From Mycobacterium spongiae (GTDB lineage Bacteria > Actinomycetota > Actinomycetes > Mycobacteriales > Mycobacteriaceae), in assembly GCF_018278905.1 (NCBI RefSeq), contig NZ_CP046600.1:2356001-2420000 (forward strand): a stretch of DNA of 64,000 nt, read 5' to 3'. The notes below the pieces were generated by a model. That model was not told where the DNA came from and did no database searches. It saw only the letters and a list, made by a program, of their open reading frames with translations. The position numbers and the translations under genes are program-made. Positions 61,888 through 64,000 of this stretch are shown here, one piece after another (the first letter of the stretch is position 1; each line of letters opens with the position of its first letter).

Positions 61888-62640
61888 ATGACAGAGACCG
61901 AACTTACGTTGGTGGAGAGTGCTGGTCGCTTTCCCAAAGTTGATCTGGTGGAGCCGAATTCCTTCGGCTACCTACTGGCCACCGCGCTCGTCGACCGACG
62001 TCCGCCGTTGGGGTATGGCTTCGAAAGCCGTACCAAGCGACGACTGCTTGACGCTGTGCATTCCGCCGTGGCTGAGCTGAAGGCTCTACCGGGTGTGCGG
62101 GAGGTTGTCCGCCTCAAGGCGTTGCTTCGACCGCCGGGCCGCTCGGCGTTCCTCAGACGGCGCCCCGCTGTGCACCACGCGCGCTACGACGTCGCCGTGT
62201 GGGTGGAGACCGATGATCCCGATGCCGCCACGCAATTGCGCACCAGCCCAGCGTGGCGCCAGATCGAAACATTGCTGCAGCAGGCGTCGACCGACGTCCA
62301 GGTAATCACCGGCCATAACGCCCGCCGGATGGGCGATGTGGACCATACCCGCAATGGCGTCTTTCTCCTCAACTTTTTCTACGCCGACAGCGCGGCTGTG
62401 AATCTCGCGGTCTGGGAATACACGGCGGGCTGGTTCCAGGACCAGACCGGCCTGCGCAATTCCACCCTCCTGCGACCGGACAGCGCCACTGACTACACGG
62501 TGATCAACCACTGCCGCTGGGATCGGCTTCGCGATATCCTGCCTTCGCTGATCTTCAAACCGAGTTTTCGACGCTATGTCTTAGCGCACTTCGAAGCCAA
62601 CAACACCGGCGCAATGCCGATGCTTTACCATTTGGCGTGA
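61888..62640 (+). CDS. Hypothetical protein, operon partner of TetR
   Basis: A 250-residue protein of unrecognised function. No signal peptide or membrane segment is seen. The central part (DVAVWVETDDPDAATQLRTSPAWRQIETLLQQAS) and the C-terminal part (AVNLAVWEYTAGWFQDQTGLRNSTLLRPDSATDYTVINHCRWD) look like two ferredoxin-like alpha-beta units as in ABM/dimeric barrel proteins, which bind small aromatic or lipid molecules. This is only a resemblance. The ATG at 61888 has AGGAGGG upstream. It overlaps the end of treZ on the other strand by 16 bp. Confidence 0.72.
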   Translation: MTETELTLVESAGRFPKVDLVEPNSFGYLLATALVDRRPPLGYGFESRTKRRLLDAVHSAVAELKALPGVREVVRLKALLRPPGRSAFLRRRPAVHHARYDVAVWVETDDPDAATQLRTSPAWRQIETLLQQASTDVQVITGHNARRMGDVDHTRNGVFLLNFFYADSAAVNLAVWEYTAGWFQDQTGLRNSTLLRPDSATDYTVINHCRWDRLRDILPSLIFKPSFRRYVLAHFEANNTGAMPMLYHLA

Positions 62641-64000
62641 TCAACCTGCGGTAGGGAATCGCTATCGACGCGCAGTATCGCGAACGAATGTGGCGGTAGC
62701 GCCGTGGTGTTGCTGTCGATGTGCGGTGAGCTCCAGGCAAGCATCAACTCACCGCTGATCGGTACCCGTACCGTGTCGGCGGCGAGGTTGCAAACGATCG
62801 CTAGTCGGCCGCGGCGCATCATGATCCAGCGATGGTATTCGTTGTAGTCGACCGTGAGGTGGTCAAGGCAAGCGTCGGAAAAGTCAGGATCGTTGTGCCG
62901 CAATGCAATCAGATCGCGATACACGCAGCGCAACCGGGCGTGCTCGCCGGATCCGGCTTCGTCCCAGTTCAGCTTGGAGCGCTGGAATGTCCGGGGATCT
63001 TGCGGGTCCGGAACATCGCCGGGCTCCCAACCGTGTTCGGCGAATTCCGCCTTGCGTCCCTCGGCAGTCGCGCGAGCCAGTTCGGGTTCGGGATGCGAGC
63101 TGAAGAACAGAAACGGGCTCGAGGCGCCCCATTCTTCTCCCATGAAAAGCATTGCGGTATAGGGTGATCCTAGGACCAGCGCGGCCTTGACGGCCAGTTG
63201 ACCGCACGTCAAGCTCTGGGAGGGGCGATCTCCGAGAGCGCGGTTGCCGACCTGATCGTGGGTGCAGGTGTAGGCCACCAGCCTGGTTGCGGGGACTGTC
63301 CGCGTGTCCAACGGACGCCCGTGGCGCCGCCGTCGGAACGACGAGTACGTTCCAGCGTGAAAGTAGCCACGCCGTAGTGTGCGTGCGAGGGTGGCCAGCG
63401 ATCCGAAGTCGGCGTAATAGCCTTGACGTTCGCCGGATACCGCGCTGTGTAGTGCGTGATGAATGTCGTCGTCCCATTGGGCGGTGATCCCATAGCCACC
63501 GGCCCCGGGTGGCGTGATCAGGCGCGGATCGTTTTGGTCACTCTCGGCGATCAGCGACAACGGACGGCCCAACTGCCGCGACAGCCAACGCGTCTCCCGG
63601 GCCAGCTCCTCGAGGATGTGGACCGCGGTAGTGTCTACCAGGACTTGCACCGCGTCCAGTCGCAGTCCATCGGCATGAAAGTCCCGCATCCAGCGCAGCG
63701 CGCACCCGACGATGTAGCGTCGCACTTCGTCGGAGTCAGCATCGCAGATATTGATTCCCGGCCCCCACGGGTTGGTCGTTGACGACAAGTACGGGCCGAA
63801 CCTAGGAAGGTAGTTGCCCGAAGGGCCGAAGTGGTTGAACACCGCGTCAATCACAACACCCAGGCCACGGGCGTGGCATGCGTCGATGAACCGGACCAGC
63901 CCATCGGGGCCACCGTAGGGTTCGTGCACGCTGTACCACAGCACCCCGTCGTATCCCCAGCCGTGGGTGCCGGCAAACGAGTTGATTGGCATTACCTCGA
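62625..64000 (-). CDS. treZ: Maltooligosyltrehalose trehalohydrolase, C-terminal part, cut by window edge
   Basis: The C-terminal 458 or so residues of a GH13 enzyme that releases trehalose from maltooligosyl-trehalose (TreY-TreZ pathway). Motifs visible: VIDAVFNHFGPSGNYL, the nucleophile region DGLRLDAVQVL, the acid/base SLIAESDQND and the third acid THDQVGN. Downstream is MGEEWGASSPFLFFSSHPEPEL, typical of TreZ. The gene continues past position 64000, so the start is not visible. It matches Rv1562c. It is convergent with the hypothetical gene and overlaps it by 16 bp. Confidence 0.93.
   Translation of the reverse strand, partial: EVMPINSFAGTHGWGYDGVLWYSVHEPYGGPDGLVRFIDACHARGLGVVIDAVFNHFGPSGNYLPRFGPYLSSTTNPWGPGINICDADSDEVRRYIVGCALRWMRDFHADGLRLDAVQVLVDTTAVHILEELARETRWLSRQLGRPLSLIAESDQNDPRLITPPGAGGYGITAQWDDDIHHALHSAVSGERQGYYADFGSLATLARTLRRGYFHAGTYSSFRRRRHGRPLDTRTVPATRLVAYTCTHDQVGNRALGDRPSQSLTCGQLAVKAALVLGSPYTAMLFMGEEWGASSPFLFFSSHPEPELARATAEGRKAEFAEHGWEPGDVPDPQDPRTFQRSKLNWDEAGSGEHARLRCVYRDLIALRHNDPDFSDACLDHLTVDYNEYHRWIMMRRGRLAIVCNLAADTVRVPISGELMLAWSSPHIDSNTTALPPHSFAILRVDSDSLPQVDHAKW

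Overview
The window is GC-rich actinobacterial DNA from a slow-growing Mycobacterium. Gene order and protein sequence follow the M. tuberculosis stretch pks5-papA4-fadD24 ... ileS-dinX-ansA-lspA ... dnaE1 ... fadD11-plsB1 ... ilvA ... treZ, with insertions, losses and an enlarged pks5 region. It is therefore not a member of the M. tuberculosis complex itself; a relative in the kansasii/marinum/canettii neighbourhood is likely, but I cannot fix the species from sequence alone.

Region 1 (1-28.8 kb) is a greatly expanded pks5-type lipid locus. It has four MAS-like type I polyketide synthases (one cut by the left edge), three PapA acyltransferases and the fatty acyl-AMP ligase FadD24. Enzymes of this set build and attach methyl-branched acyl chains of surface glycolipids such as lipooligosaccharides (family knowledge). 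A pks-papA pair exists twice, head to head as papA->|<-papA. The inner 1.64 kb of each arm is apparently identical, the arms are about 8 kb long, and they are separated by a 0.73 kb gene-free spacer. Three of the four pks genes share a 30-bp upstream element and a leader of about 200 bp.

Region 2 (28.8-33.7 kb) holds a small secreted protein, homologues of Rv1531-Rv1535, an M-box (Mg2+) riboswitch ahead of a 26-codon ORF and the Rv1535 homologue, and an isoleucine T-box in front of ileS.

Region 3 (33.7-48.8 kb) is mostly conserved housekeeping: ileS, an inserted methyltransferase, dinX, ansA, lspA, a pseudouridine synthase preceded by a 51-bp MIRU-type tandem repeat, lprI (without its usual neighbour glbN), two short-chain dehydrogenases, an SRPBCC protein and dnaE1. 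A truncated ureohydrolase lies just before dnaE1.

Region 4 (48.8-64 kb) starts with a decayed PPE gene (PPE21 position). It continues with a flavin monooxygenase/TetR pair, an unsplit fadD11 with plsB1, a Ddn-like protein and ilvA. The frdABCD and mmpL6 genes found between plsB1 and Rv1558 in M. tuberculosis are absent. Then come three regulator modules: a MocR regulator with a flavin-binding protein, a double-domain HxlR regulator with an enoyl-CoA hydratase and a perfect 15-bp inverted repeat, and a TetR regulator with a hypothetical protein. The 3' part of treZ runs off the right edge.
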